Below, one piece after another: positions 26,574 through 35,203 of a DNA stretch of 53,604 bases. The stretch is taken from assembly GCF_018390595.1 (NCBI RefSeq), contig NZ_JAHBAV010000012.1, forward strand, positions 20,761-74,364, given 5' to 3'. Source of the DNA: Dietzia massiliensis (lineage in GTDB: Bacteria; Actinomycetota; Actinomycetes; Mycobacteriales; Mycobacteriaceae). Under the pieces are notes generated by a model. It was not told where the DNA came from. It saw nothing but the letters and a program-made list of their open reading frames with translations, and made no database searches. Position numbers and translations under genes: made by a program. Within the stretch, counting starts at the first letter, position 1. Every line of letters begins with the position of its first letter.

Positions 26574-27262
26574 GGGACGAACGCGGTCCCCACGGTGGGG
26601 AAGGCGACGCAGTTGGAGGTCCCGCCGTTCTCGAGGTTCGTGGTGACCCCGCCCTGCAGGAGCATGAGAACCTGCCCGGGGCCGGTGTCGGCGACCCCGT
26701 TGATCGTGGCCGGTCCGCCCTCGTTGATGCCGTTGTAGCCCAGCACGGTGGTGCCGCGGCGACCGTTGTTGATGTTGAACCAGTCCACGGTCATGGGCTG
26801 GGCCTGCTGGGCGGCGACGCCCTCGGTGCCCAGGGCGGTGAAGATGAAGCCGAGATGGCCGGGCGCGACGCCGGGCAGCGGGAGATCCGCGGGGCCGGGG
26901 ACCGCGGTCGCGGCGCCCACGGCGGTCTGCTCGCCGCCGATGCACTGCTGCATGATCGTCGGGTAGGCGAACTGCGCGATGACCGGGCCGTTCTCGGGCA
27001 GCGGCGTGCCGGGCTCGCCGGTGCCGCGGAAGAAGCCGACGAGACGGGCGATGGTGCCCCGGGTCTCCTCGGGGATCCACTGCTGCGCGGCGAGGTTCTC
27101 GACCGCCTGGAGAACGGGCTCGGTCGGGCGCCCCAGCTCGTCGAGTGACTGTGCACCGGCGGTGGCGGGAGCGGCGAGCCCCAGCACGACGGCGGCGGCG
27201 GCGCCGAGACCGAGGGTCCGGAACGAGGTCCTGAGCGAGTGGCGGGTCACTGGCGAGTCCAT
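26570..27262 (-). CDS. secreted protein of the Rv1157c type
   Basis: 230 residues. A Sec signal peptide with hydrophobic core at about 17-31 is followed by an A-x-A-type cleavage site (ATAGA before QS). The mature domain has two cysteines (C107, C218) that could form a disulfide outside the cell, and the sequence VAPGHLGFIFTALGTEG is typical of the mycobacterial Rv1157c group, whose function is unknown. It is co-translated with the Sir2 gene and lies upstream of typA as in M. tuberculosis, where the nitrate reductase operon sits in between. The upstream 346 nt contain an AT-rich palindrome cluster. Confidence 0.78.
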   Translation of the reverse strand: MDSPVTRHSLRTSFRTLGLGAAAAVVLGLAAPATAGAQSLDELGRPTEPVLQAVENLAAQQWIPEETRGTIARLVGFFRGTGEPGTPLPENGPVIAQFAYPTIMQQCIGGEQTAVGAATAVPGPADLPLPGVAPGHLGFIFTALGTEGVAAQQAQPMTVDWFNINNGRRGTTVLGYNGINEGGPATINGVADTGPGQVLMLLQGGVTTNLENGGTSNCVAFPTVGTAFVP

Positions 27263-27376
27263 TCTTCGGCAGGGGCGGGCGGACCGGTCGGCGGCCGACC
27301 GGGCGACCGCTAGATGTTCTCACAGCGCCCCCGTATCGGGGACAGGCGGAGCCGGAACGGCGAGCTGACTGGGGCT

Positions 27377-27412
27377 GATGTTACAGAAGTTATACGTGAT
27401 GTAAATAACATC
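27377..27412. promoter_or_regulatory. AT-rich GATGT palindrome cluster (candidate operator)
   Basis: GATGT occurs at 27377 and again exactly 21 bp later at 27398. The second copy forms a perfect inverted repeat with ACATC (GATGT-N5-ACATC, 27398-27412). The outer pair GATGTTA and TAACATC also mirror each other. Two-helical-turn spacing and AT richness in GC-rich DNA point to a dimeric regulator's binding site. Confidence 0.5.
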
Positions 27413-27470
27413 GCAGGTCCCGGGTGGTGGCACCGGAGCTCGAGATAGCGGTCCGGAGCCGATCAGCGGG

Positions 27471-27476
27471 TAATGT
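27471..27476 (+). promoter_or_regulatory. possible -10 element of typA
   Basis: TAATGT fits TANNNT and lies ~130 nt before the start codon; no convincing -35 is seen. Confidence 0.3.
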
Positions 27477-27608
27477 GGTCACGCAACGCGCGCTCGACCG
27501 GACGCGCTTGTGGATCACGCGGGAGACCCCGCCGATTCCCACGCCACGCGCCCCGGCGGTGACCTCAGCCGCCTCGGCGCCGAAAGCCTCCGAGGGAGAA
27601 CCCAGCGT

Positions 27609-29531
27609 ATGGCCCAGACCGAGTTCCGTAACGTCGCGATCGTCGCGCACGTCGACCACGGTAAGACGACCCTCGTCGACGCGATGCTGCGTCAGTCGGG
27701 CGCGTTCGACGAACGCGCCGAGCTCGTGGACCGCGTGATGGACTCGGGGGATCTGGAGCGCGAGAAGGGGATCACGATCCTCGCGAAGAACACCGCCGTC
27801 CGCCGCCCGGGCGCGGGCTCCGGCGGTGCTGACCTCGTCCTCAACATCATCGACACCCCCGGCCACGCCGACTTCGGCGGAGAGGTCGAGCGCGGCCTGT
27901 CGATGGTCGACGGCGTCGTGCTGCTCATCGACTCGTCCGAGGGGCCCCTGCCCCAGACCCGCTTCGTCTTGCGCAAGGCGCTCGCCGCCTCGCTGCCGGT
28001 GATCATCGTGGTCAACAAGACCGACCGCCCGGACGCCCGCATCGACGAGGTCGTCGAGGAGGCCCAGGACCTCCTGCTGGACCTCGCCTCGGATCTCGAG
28101 GACCCCGACGCCCAGGCCGCCGCCGAGCGCGCCCTCGAGCTGCCGGTCGTGTTCGCCTCCGGGCGTGCCGGCAAGGCCTCGACCACCCAGCCGGCCAACG
28201 GCCAGGAGCCCGACGCGGAGAACCTGGACGACTTCTTCACGCTGCTCTACGACGTCATCCCCGCCCCCCGCGGCGACGCCGACGCGCCGCTGCAGGCACA
28301 CGTGACCAACCTCGACGCGTCCAACTTCCTGGGCCGCATCGGCCTGGTCCGCATCCACAACGGTCGTCTGCGCAAGGGCCAGCAGGTCGCGTGGATCCAC
28401 CACCTGCCGGACGGCGGGACGGAGACCAAGTCGGTCCGGATCTCCGAGCTCCTCGCGACCGAGGGCGTCGAGCGGGTCCCCACCGAGGAGGCCGTGGCCG
28501 GCGACATCGTCGCGGTCGCCGGCATCAGCGACATCATGATCGGCGACACCCTCGCCGACCCGGAGAACCCGGTCGCGCTGCCCGCAATCACCGTCGACGA
28601 GCCCGCCATCTCGATGACCATCGGCGTCAACACGTCCCCGCTCGCCGGCCGCAACGGCGGCACCAAGCTCACCGCTCGGATGGTCAAGGCACGTCTCGAC
28701 CAGGAGCTCGTGGGCAACGTCTCCCTCAAGGTGCTCGACACCGAGCGCCCCGACGACTGGGAGGTGCAGGGTCGTGGCGAGATGGCGCTGTCCATCCTCG
28801 TCGAGACGATGCGCCGCGAGGGCTTCGAGCTCACCGTGGGCAAGCCGCAGGTAGTCACCAAGCGTATCGACGGCAAGGTCCACGAGCCGATGGAGCACAT
28901 GACCATCGACGTGCCCGAGGAGTACCTCGGCGCGGTCACCCAGCTCATGGCCGCCCGCAAGGGCCGCATGGAGCAGATGAGCAACCACGGCACCGGATGG
29001 GTCCGGATGGAGTTCCTCGTCCCGGCCCGCGGCCTCATCGGCTTCCGCACCACCTTCATGACCGAGACGCGCGGCTCCGGCATCGCCAACTCCGTCTCCG
29101 CCGGCTACGAGCCGTGGGTCGGGGAGATCCGCTCGCGACACACCGGCTCGCTCGTGGCCGACCGCGCCGGCAAGGCCACCGCGTTCGCGCTGCTCGGCCT
29201 GGCCGACCGCGGCGACTTCTTCATCGAGCCCGGCTCCGAGGTGTACGAGGGCGTCGTCGTGGGTGAGAACCCGCGCTCCGAGGACATGGACGTCAACATC
29301 ACCAAGGAGAAGAAGCTCACCAACATGCGGTCGGCGACCTCCGACGCCACCGAGACGCTGCAGAAGCACCGCAACCTCTCGCTCGAGGAGGCCATGGAGT
29401 TCTGCGCCGGCGACGAGTGCGTCGAGGTCGGCCCGGACGCGATCCGCGTGCGCAAGGTCGCGCTCACGGCGACCGAGCGGGCCAAGGCCCGCAGCAAGGC
29501 CAAGTCGCGCGACAAGGCCTCGGCCAACTGA
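27609..29531 (+). CDS. typA: ribosome-binding translational GTPase TypA/BipA
   Basis: EF-G-like GTPase that binds the 70S ribosome and supports growth under stress and subunit assembly. 640 residues, slightly above the common ~610 because of an insert after the G domain (around 185-205). G1 AHVDHGKTTL (13-22), G3 DTPGHADFGGEVER and G4 NKTDRP are present, followed by beta-barrel domain II, two alpha/beta domains and the TypA-specific C-terminus (KKLTNMRSATSDATETL, LSLEEAMEF). ATG 27609 has GAGGGAGAA upstream. It heads a tight operon with lpqW, mshB and an Rv1171-like gene. Confidence 0.96.
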   Translation: MAQTEFRNVAIVAHVDHGKTTLVDAMLRQSGAFDERAELVDRVMDSGDLEREKGITILAKNTAVRRPGAGSGGADLVLNIIDTPGHADFGGEVERGLSMVDGVVLLIDSSEGPLPQTRFVLRKALAASLPVIIVVNKTDRPDARIDEVVEEAQDLLLDLASDLEDPDAQAAAERALELPVVFASGRAGKASTTQPANGQEPDAENLDDFFTLLYDVIPAPRGDADAPLQAHVTNLDASNFLGRIGLVRIHNGRLRKGQQVAWIHHLPDGGTETKSVRISELLATEGVERVPTEEAVAGDIVAVAGISDIMIGDTLADPENPVALPAITVDEPAISMTIGVNTSPLAGRNGGTKLTARMVKARLDQELVGNVSLKVLDTERPDDWEVQGRGEMALSILVETMRREGFELTVGKPQVVTKRIDGKVHEPMEHMTIDVPEEYLGAVTQLMAARKGRMEQMSNHGTGWVRMEFLVPARGLIGFRTTFMTETRGSGIANSVSAGYEPWVGEIRSRHTGSLVADRAGKATAFALLGLADRGDFFIEPGSEVYEGVVVGENPRSEDMDVNITKEKKLTNMRSATSDATETLQKHRNLSLEEAMEFCAGDECVEVGPDAIRVRKVALTATERAKARSKAKSRDKASAN

Positions 29532-29541
29532 CGGGGGACCG

Positions 29542-31461
29542 GTGACGGCGAAGGGGGCGTCGGCGCGCCGGCGGGCATCTGCCACGCTGGGCGCTGCGCT
29601 CGCCCTCGTCGTCGTCGCCGGGTGCGTCGCCGACCCCCCGCCCCCGACGGTCGTGGGTGACGACCGCACCGACGGCACCACCGTCAGCCTCACGGACGGC
29701 GGCATCCTCCTCGCGCTCGACCGGGTCGAGGAGGGTTTCAACCCGCACCTCCTCGCCGACCAGGGCGTGGACACCGACCTCGTCGCCTCGCTGCTGCTCC
29801 CCAGCGCGTTCGTCCCCGGCGTCGACGGCGAGCCCGTCCTCAACCGTGACCTGCTGTTGTCCGCGACACCGCTGCCGGACGCCCCGGAGACCATCCGTTA
29901 CACCATCGACCAGCAGGCCCAGTGGTCCGATGGCGTCCCCGTGGCGGCCGAGGACTTCGAGTACCTGTGGCGGCAGATGACCGGTCAGCCCGGCGTCGTC
30001 GACCCCGCCGGTTACGAGCGGATCGTCGACGTACGCTCCGGCGCCGGAGGCAAGGTCGTCGACGTCGTCTTCGAGTCCGTACCCGCGCACTGGCGGTCGC
30101 TCTTCCAGCACCTGCTGCCCGCGCACATCCTCAAGGGCGCCCCCGACGGTTTCCAGGGCTCGATGGAGGCGCTGCCGGTCATGAGCGCGGGGCCGTTCAT
30201 GATCCGTGCGGCCGACATCGGCCGTGGCGAGATCGAGTTCGTCCGCAACGACCGCTACTGGGCCGGAGCCCCGGAGATCGAGCAGATCGTCGTCCGCCGC
30301 GCCACCGGCCCCGGCCAACTCGGGGCGGCCCTGCGTGACGGTCCGGGGTCGATGGCCCTGGTCTCCGCGACGCCGGTGGCCACGGACGTCTCCGAGACCG
30401 TCCCCGGGGTGACGGGCACGCCGTTGGCCGGCACCGCCCAGCTGGAGCTGGCGTTCAACACCGTCGCCCCGACCGTGTCCGAACCCGCGGTCCGTCGCGC
30501 CGTCGCCGCCGCTCTCGACCCGCAGGTGATCGGGCGGGTCGTCACGGGGGAGGCGCGGCCCGAGGTGACATCCCATCCTTTCCCGGCCGGGTCCGCCGTG
30601 ACCACGACCGCCGATCCCGCGCTGACCGAACGCGCGCTGACGGGGGCCGGTTTCGCCCTGACCGGTCCGCGCTGGCAGCGCGACGAGGTCCCGCTCTCCC
30701 TCACGCTCGGCGTCGAGGCCACCGACGACCGCGCCGTGACCGCCGCGTACTCCGTCGCCGACCAGCTGCGCGGCGCCGGGATCGGCGCCCGGGTGTGGGA
30801 ACTCGGGTCGACGGCTCTGTACGCCGACGCGTTGCCGCACGGTCTGGTCGACGCCGTCGTCGGCTGGCAGAGCACCGACGGGCAGCCGGAGCTCGCCGCC
30901 GTCTCCCGCTTCGCCTGCGCCCCGGCCGCTCCCCGACCGGGATCGGGGGCGTCCGCGTCCGCGTCCACGTCCGGCTCGGCCACGTCGGAGGAGGCGACCA
31001 CGACACCGTCCCGGCCCCGCACGACCGTGCCGAGCCTGTCACCGCCCGAGCCGGACACCGGCCGGAGCCGCCAGCGCCGTACCACCGACACGAGTGCCAG
31101 CGCCGGAGCGACCAGCACCACGCCTACCACCCCGCCCCGGACGATCGGCCGGGACGCCACCGCCCGCGCCTCCGACGTCTCCGGGATCTGCGACCCCGTG
31201 CTCGACCGGGCGTTGGGCGTGTCCGGCGGGGACGCGTCGGCGCCGACGGCCACACCCGATCTGGTCGCCGCGGGAGAACGTGTCGCTGACCTGGCGCTGC
31301 GGGTGCCGCTCGTGCGCCCCACCCTGCTGCTGGCCACCGACGGGGTCGACGTGAGCGGACCCGGTACCGACCCCGGCGCCGACCCGGACGGCGGGGCACA
31401 GGTCACGCGGCCGGTCACCGACGTCTTCGACACCGCACCCACCTGGAGGAGGACCGGATGA
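29542..31461 (+). CDS. lpqW: LpqW-like lipoprotein (oligopeptide-binding fold)
   Basis: 639-residue membrane-anchored lipoprotein. Signal peptide with lipobox V-A-G-C (C28). The rest is a type 5 solute-binding domain (DRVEEGFNPHLLADQGVDT region, IRYTIDQQAQWSDGVPVAAEDFEYLW). In M. tuberculosis and C. glutamicum LpqW does not import peptides but steers mannosyltransferase use in PIM/lipoarabinomannan synthesis. GTG 29542 lies 10 nt after typA. A low-complexity Ser/Thr/Pro/Arg segment of ~80 residues (about 460-542) interrupts the C-terminal part of the domain, between FACAPAA and GICDPVLDRAL. mshB overlaps its stop by ATGA. Confidence 0.85.
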   Translation: MTAKGASARRRASATLGAALALVVVAGCVADPPPPTVVGDDRTDGTTVSLTDGGILLALDRVEEGFNPHLLADQGVDTDLVASLLLPSAFVPGVDGEPVLNRDLLLSATPLPDAPETIRYTIDQQAQWSDGVPVAAEDFEYLWRQMTGQPGVVDPAGYERIVDVRSGAGGKVVDVVFESVPAHWRSLFQHLLPAHILKGAPDGFQGSMEALPVMSAGPFMIRAADIGRGEIEFVRNDRYWAGAPEIEQIVVRRATGPGQLGAALRDGPGSMALVSATPVATDVSETVPGVTGTPLAGTAQLELAFNTVAPTVSEPAVRRAVAAALDPQVIGRVVTGEARPEVTSHPFPAGSAVTTTADPALTERALTGAGFALTGPRWQRDEVPLSLTLGVEATDDRAVTAAYSVADQLRGAGIGARVWELGSTALYADALPHGLVDAVVGWQSTDGQPELAAVSRFACAPAAPRPGSGASASASTSGSATSEEATTTPSRPRTTVPSLSPPEPDTGRSRQRRTTDTSASAGATSTTPTTPPRTIGRDATARASDVSGICDPVLDRALGVSGGDASAPTATPDLVAAGERVADLALRVPLVRPTLLLATDGVDVSGPGTDPGADPDGGAQVTRPVTDVFDTAPTWRRTG

Positions 31462-32360
31462 CCCCGACGCCCGCGACCCCGGCCGCGGACGGGCTGCGCG
31501 CCCTGTTCGTGCACGCCCATCCCGACGACGAGGCGATCACCACCGGTGGCACGATCGCCGCGCTGGTCGCGGCCGGCGCCGAGGTCCGCGTGATCACCTG
31601 CACCCTCGGCGAGGAGGGGGAGGTCATCGGAGACGCGTTGTCCGGGCTCGTCGCCGACCGCGCCGACCAGTTGGGCGGGTACCGGATCGGGGAACTGGGG
31701 ATCGCGCTGCGCGGGCTCGGCGTGGACCGCACCCGGTTCCTCGGCGGGGCCGGCTGCTGGCGGGACTCGGGGATGGCGGGCACGCCGTCGGCCGGCCACC
31801 CTCGCGCGTTCGTCCGGTCCGGTGACGAGGCCGTCGCCGAGCTGGCGGCGATCCTCGACGACTTCCGGCCCCACCTCGTGGTGACCTACGACCCCCGTGG
31901 CGGGTACGGACACCCGGACCACATCCGGGCCCACGAGGTGGTGCACGCCGCGGTCGAGGAGTCCGCCCACCGGCCCGACCGCGTGGCGTGGACCGTCACC
32001 GCGCGCTCCGAGCTCGACCGAACGCACCCCGAGCCGCCCGCCCACCTCCGTCACGCCGAACCGGACGAACTGCCGTCTGTGCCGGACTCGCGCCTCACCC
32101 ACCGCGTCCCGCTGGACGACGCGGACTACGCCGCCAAGCTGGAGGCCCTCACCGGGCACGCCACCCAGCTCGAGCTCGTGCCCGGGCCCGGGCCCGAGGG
32201 GGAGCCGTGGTTCCTCGCCTTGACCAACGGCGTCCTGCAGCCCGTCCCGCAGGTGGAGTGGTACATCGCCCACGACCGGTCCGGCGACGACGGGCCCTAC
32301 GTCAGATGCCAGCCCGGCTCGGCCCACCTGTTCGACGGCCTCCGCGGGGACGCGTCGTGA
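31458..32360 (+). CDS. mshB: N-acetyl-1-D-myo-inositol-2-amino-2-deoxy-alpha-D-glucopyranoside deacetylase
   Basis: Zinc enzyme that removes the acetyl group from GlcNAc-inositol, the second committed step of mycothiol synthesis in the cytoplasm. 300 residues with the LmbE-fold metal motif AHPDDE (H21, D24), then TGGTIAALVAAGAEVRVITCTLGEEGE and the third zinc histidine in GYGHPDHIRAHEV. Length is normal. It overlaps lpqW (ATGA) and the next gene (GTGA), so it is translated as part of the typA operon. Its presence shows that the host makes mycothiol. Confidence 0.95.
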   Translation: MTPTPATPAADGLRALFVHAHPDDEAITTGGTIAALVAAGAEVRVITCTLGEEGEVIGDALSGLVADRADQLGGYRIGELGIALRGLGVDRTRFLGGAGCWRDSGMAGTPSAGHPRAFVRSGDEAVAELAAILDDFRPHLVVTYDPRGGYGHPDHIRAHEVVHAAVEESAHRPDRVAWTVTARSELDRTHPEPPAHLRHAEPDELPSVPDSRLTHRVPLDDADYAAKLEALTGHATQLELVPGPGPEGEPWFLALTNGVLQPVPQVEWYIAHDRSGDDGPYVRCQPGSAHLFDGLRGDAS

Positions 32361-32794
32361 CCGCTGCGGCCGGTGCGGCCGCCGTGCCCACGGCCACCGA
32401 CCCGGCCCGCCCGGCCCGGCCCGCCTCGGCGGTGGAGTTCGGGATCGCCCTGGTGCTCCTGGCGATCGCCGCGGCGACCAGCTGCGTGCTGGCCTCGGCC
32501 TGGCTGACGATGTACCTGGGCCCCGTGCCGATGCCCGTCAGCGTGCTGGCGGCCGGCGCCTGGTCTCTGTTCCTCGTCCGCGTCGCCTCGACGTGGTCGG
32601 ACCGGAGGATCGTCGCGGCGTTCCCCGCCCTGGTGTGGATCCTCACGCTCGTCGCGCTCGACCTGGGCCCGGGCGGCGACATGCCGGTGCCCGTCGGCCT
32701 GCGCGGACTGGCGCTGCTGGTCTTCGGCGGCCTCATCCCGCTGTGGGTGGCCACCCTGCGGGTCTCACCCGCGCCGGACCCCCAGCGACGGTGA
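32357..32794 (+). CDS. Rv1171-like four-helix membrane protein
   Basis: 145 residues, with a short Thr/Ala/Pro N-terminus and four predicted membrane helices (about 22-46, 50-72, 80-98, 108-130). GTG 32357 overlaps the mshB stop. M. tuberculosis has a small membrane protein of unknown function (Rv1171) in the same place. The last 30 bp overlap tail to tail with the PH-domain gene on the opposite strand, so both C-termini are encoded by the same DNA. Confidence 0.75.
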   Translation: MTAAAGAAAVPTATDPARPARPASAVEFGIALVLLAIAAATSCVLASAWLTMYLGPVPMPVSVLAAGAWSLFLVRVASTWSDRRIVAAFPALVWILTLVALDLGPGGDMPVPVGLRGLALLVFGGLIPLWVATLRVSPAPDPQRR

Positions 32795-34456
32795 CACGCG
32801 GACGCCCGGGTCGGTGTCGTGGTGCCAGACGTCGGTGATTCCCGGCGTCAGCGCCTCGGCCAGCGCCCACGCCTCGTCGGCGTCGATGTCCATCACGGAG
32901 TAGACACCGTTGCCGGCCGGGGTCGCCGCAGCCACCGTCGCCACGCCCGCCGAACGCTGGAAGACCGACTGGGTGACGGTCCAGCCGATGATCCCGTCGG
33001 CCTCGAGGACCGTCCGCTTGGCGGTCCACGACCCGTGCGAGGTGACCAGCATCCCCGGCAGCAGCGCGTGCCCGAGCATGCGGATGCGGTCCGCCGCGAG
33101 CAGCAGGAAGAACACGAGCGCGGCCGGGATGCCCCACTCCACCCAGATGTCGGCGGACGGGCCGGAGTCGATCCGCACGAGCACGATCAATCCCGCGACG
33201 ATCCAGAAGGGCAGCAGGCCGCGCGTGATGCGACGCCGCGCCGCCTTCCACGGGTGACGACGCAGCGGGACGGTCACGGGCGTCGAATCCCCGAGGATGC
33301 GGATCGCCACGCGGCGCACGTCCTTGATCGGCGCCTGCGGCAGCAGCGTGGACGCCGTGGCGCCCTTCTTGGTGCCCGTCATGATCGGCTCGAGGCGGCC
33401 GCCCCCGAGCATCCGCAGGTACACCGGCAGACGCATCTCCACGCCGCGCAGCCGGGCCTTGTCCAGCGCCTGGTGCTTACGGCGCAGGACGCCGTTCTGC
33501 ACGTAGAGCAGCTGGCCGTGGTCGGTGAGCGCGTACTTGCCGTAGCGGATCGCGTACGTGATGATCGCGAGCACGCCGGCGACCGCCCAGATGGCGATGC
33601 CCTTGCCCACGAACGCCCACGGCTGCCCCAGCGAGTCCAGCCAGGCGATGGTGCCCTCGACCACCGCGAGGTCCATGATCCGGTCGTGCATGTCGCCCAT
33701 CTGCCACGTGATGAGCCACAGGGAGAACAGGACGCCGAACCCGATGAAGGAGAACGGCGCGAACCGGGCCCACGTGACCTTCCACTGCGCGATGTCCTCG
33801 CCGTACTTGGACCCCCACTGCACCTCGTCCTCCTCGGAGAGGGACGGGTCCAGCGCACGCCGGTGCTTGAGCAGCTCGTCGCGCAGCGGCTCCACGAGCG
33901 CCGTGTCGATCGCGTCCAGTCGGAACCGCTCGGCGTCGGACTTTCCCGAGTCCGCGCGGCCGGTGCCCACCTCCACGATCGAGACCCTCAGGACCCGGTG
34001 GAACAGGTCGGACTCGGTGTCCACGCTGCGGATCCGTTGCCGGGCCACCGTGACGACCTGGCGGCTGAAGAAGCCCTTGCGCAGGATGATGTGCGTGCTG
34101 CCGACCTGGTAGCTGGTCGAGAGCCACCGCAGCACGCCACCGAGGATCACCATCGAGACGATGACGATCTCGAACCAGTAGTTGCTCCGGTTGGAGCCCA
34201 GCCAGAGGGAGATGAGGAACAGCGGCAGGAGCCTGGTGAGCATCCCGAGGGGATAGACGAGCAGCATGCGCCACGAGAGGCGCTCCCACGGCGCCTCGGG
34301 GTCGACCTTCTCCGCCACCGCGGGTTCGTCGGCCGCCAGGACCTCCTCCGCCGGTCCGGCCTCCGGTGCGGTGGCGGTGTCGACGGTGGAGCGGCCCTCG
34401 TCGTCGTCGCCGTCAGGTCGTCCCCCCGCGCCGGGCGCGGTCACCGACCCGCTCAC
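32765..34456 (-). CDS. PH domain (bPH_2, YdbT-like) membrane protein, large subunit
   Basis: 563 residues. A disordered acidic N-terminus (about 1-55) is followed by pairs of membrane helices, each leading into a bacterial PH_2 (formerly DUF304) domain. These occur at about 100-160 (YQVGSTHIILRKGFFSRQVVTVARQRIRSVD), 285-350 (YALTDHGQLLYVQNGVLRRKHQALDKARLRGVE) and 460-540 (ALLPGMLVTSHGSWTAKRTVLEADGIIGW). Function is unknown; YdbS/YdbT pairs are linked to envelope homeostasis. GTG 34456 overlaps the stop of the small subunit (GTGA), so the pair is co-translated. Confidence 0.82.
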   Translation of the reverse strand: MSGSVTAPGAGGRPDGDDDEGRSTVDTATAPEAGPAEEVLAADEPAVAEKVDPEAPWERLSWRMLLVYPLGMLTRLLPLFLISLWLGSNRSNYWFEIVIVSMVILGGVLRWLSTSYQVGSTHIILRKGFFSRQVVTVARQRIRSVDTESDLFHRVLRVSIVEVGTGRADSGKSDAERFRLDAIDTALVEPLRDELLKHRRALDPSLSEEDEVQWGSKYGEDIAQWKVTWARFAPFSFIGFGVLFSLWLITWQMGDMHDRIMDLAVVEGTIAWLDSLGQPWAFVGKGIAIWAVAGVLAIITYAIRYGKYALTDHGQLLYVQNGVLRRKHQALDKARLRGVEMRLPVYLRMLGGGRLEPIMTGTKKGATASTLLPQAPIKDVRRVAIRILGDSTPVTVPLRRHPWKAARRRITRGLLPFWIVAGLIVLVRIDSGPSADIWVEWGIPAALVFFLLLAADRIRMLGHALLPGMLVTSHGSWTAKRTVLEADGIIGWTVTQSVFQRSAGVATVAAATPAGNGVYSVMDIDADEAWALAEALTPGITDVWHHDTDPGVRVSPSLGVRRG

Positions 34457-35103
34457 GTCCCGTCCCCCGCGTCCAGGTTGGCGATCGCGATGAGGTGCTG
34501 CGCCAGCGCCTCGGCGTCCGCGAGGTTCAGGCCGCGGATCTGCACCGTCCCCTGCGCCGAGGCGGTGGACGCGTTGACCGTCGCGAGGCCGAACCACCGC
34601 TCGAACAGCGTCCGCGTGGTGTACACGCTCTGCAGTCGTGCCAGCGGCGCGATGCGGAACTGGGTGGTCCACCACCCCTGGCGCGAGCACACCGCCGTGT
34701 CCGACACGTCCCACCGCGCGACGAGGTAGCGCCACCACGGGGCCACGACGATGCCCATGAACGCGAACGGCACCGTCACGCCCAGGGCGACCCAGTTCCA
34801 GAAGCCCATGACGTTGTCACCCCAGTAGAACCAGGCGACCTGCAGGCCCGCGAGGACCGCCCACGACCAGATCCCCTCGATCACGAACAGCAACGCGGTG
34901 CGCTTCTCGATACGGTGCCGCGGCGCGGTCACCAGCACCCGGTTGGAGGTGAGCAGGGCGTCGCCGGTGTCCAGCGCGGCGTCGGGGGAGCCACCGTCGG
35001 CCGGACGGGGCTCGCGGAGCGCGTGGGCGCCCCCCTGTCCGGGCGCCGCGGAGGAGACCAGGGGGTCCCCGTTCGTGCGGAGGGGCACTGCGTGATCGGG
35101 CAT
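34453..35103 (-). CDS. PH domain (bPH_2, YdbS-like) membrane protein, small subunit
   Basis: 216 residues: a disordered ~60-residue N-terminus, two adjacent membrane helices (about 75-95 and 100-125) and one bPH_2 domain with WDVSDTAVCSRQGWWTTQFRIAPLARLQSV, the R-x-x-x-I-P/A-x-x-R-I/L-Q-S-V pattern typical of the family. It leads a two-gene operon with the larger PH protein. TACTGT lies 7 nt before the ATG, so the transcript is probably leaderless. It is divergent from fbiC. Confidence 0.82.
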   Translation of the reverse strand: MPDHAVPLRTNGDPLVSSAAPGQGGAHALREPRPADGGSPDAALDTGDALLTSNRVLVTAPRHRIEKRTALLFVIEGIWSWAVLAGLQVAWFYWGDNVMGFWNWVALGVTVPFAFMGIVVAPWWRYLVARWDVSDTAVCSRQGWWTTQFRIAPLARLQSVYTTRTLFERWFGLATVNASTASAQGTVQIRGLNLADAEALAQHLIAIANLDAGDGT

Positions 35104-35110
35104 GGCGACA

Positions 35111-35116
35111 ACAGTA
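35111..35116 (-). promoter_or_regulatory. -10 element for leaderless PH-protein operon
   Basis: TACTGT on the minus strand, 7 nt before ATG 35103. Confidence 0.5.
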
Positions 35117-35190
35117 ACGCCAGCGGGGCGCCGGTAAGCCCGTGACCACCGTTGGAGCACCGCTCCGCTCGCGCCGCCACAGCGGTGGGG

Positions 35191-35196
35191 CATCAT
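35191..35196 (+). promoter_or_regulatory. possible -10 element of fbiC
   Basis: CATCAT lies 7 nt before ATG 35204. Position fits a leaderless start, but the first base is C. Confidence 0.3.
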
Positions 35197-35203
35197 CCCG
35201 GGT

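Larger units (their letters stand above)
27263..27608. other. 346-nt divergent intergenic region between Rv1157c-like gene and typA
   Basis: No gene is visible. The middle (27377-27412) is unusually AT-rich and carries a GATGT-based palindrome cluster, described separately. A TAATGT hexamer at 27471-27476 could be the typA -10, giving a leader of about 125 nt. A GAGGGAGAA ribosome binding site lies just before typA. Confidence 0.7.

Noticed and set aside
27390..29894. About 830-codon minus-strand open frame opposite typA
   Set aside because: TypA is unambiguous on the plus strand, and the opposite frame is composition-driven.
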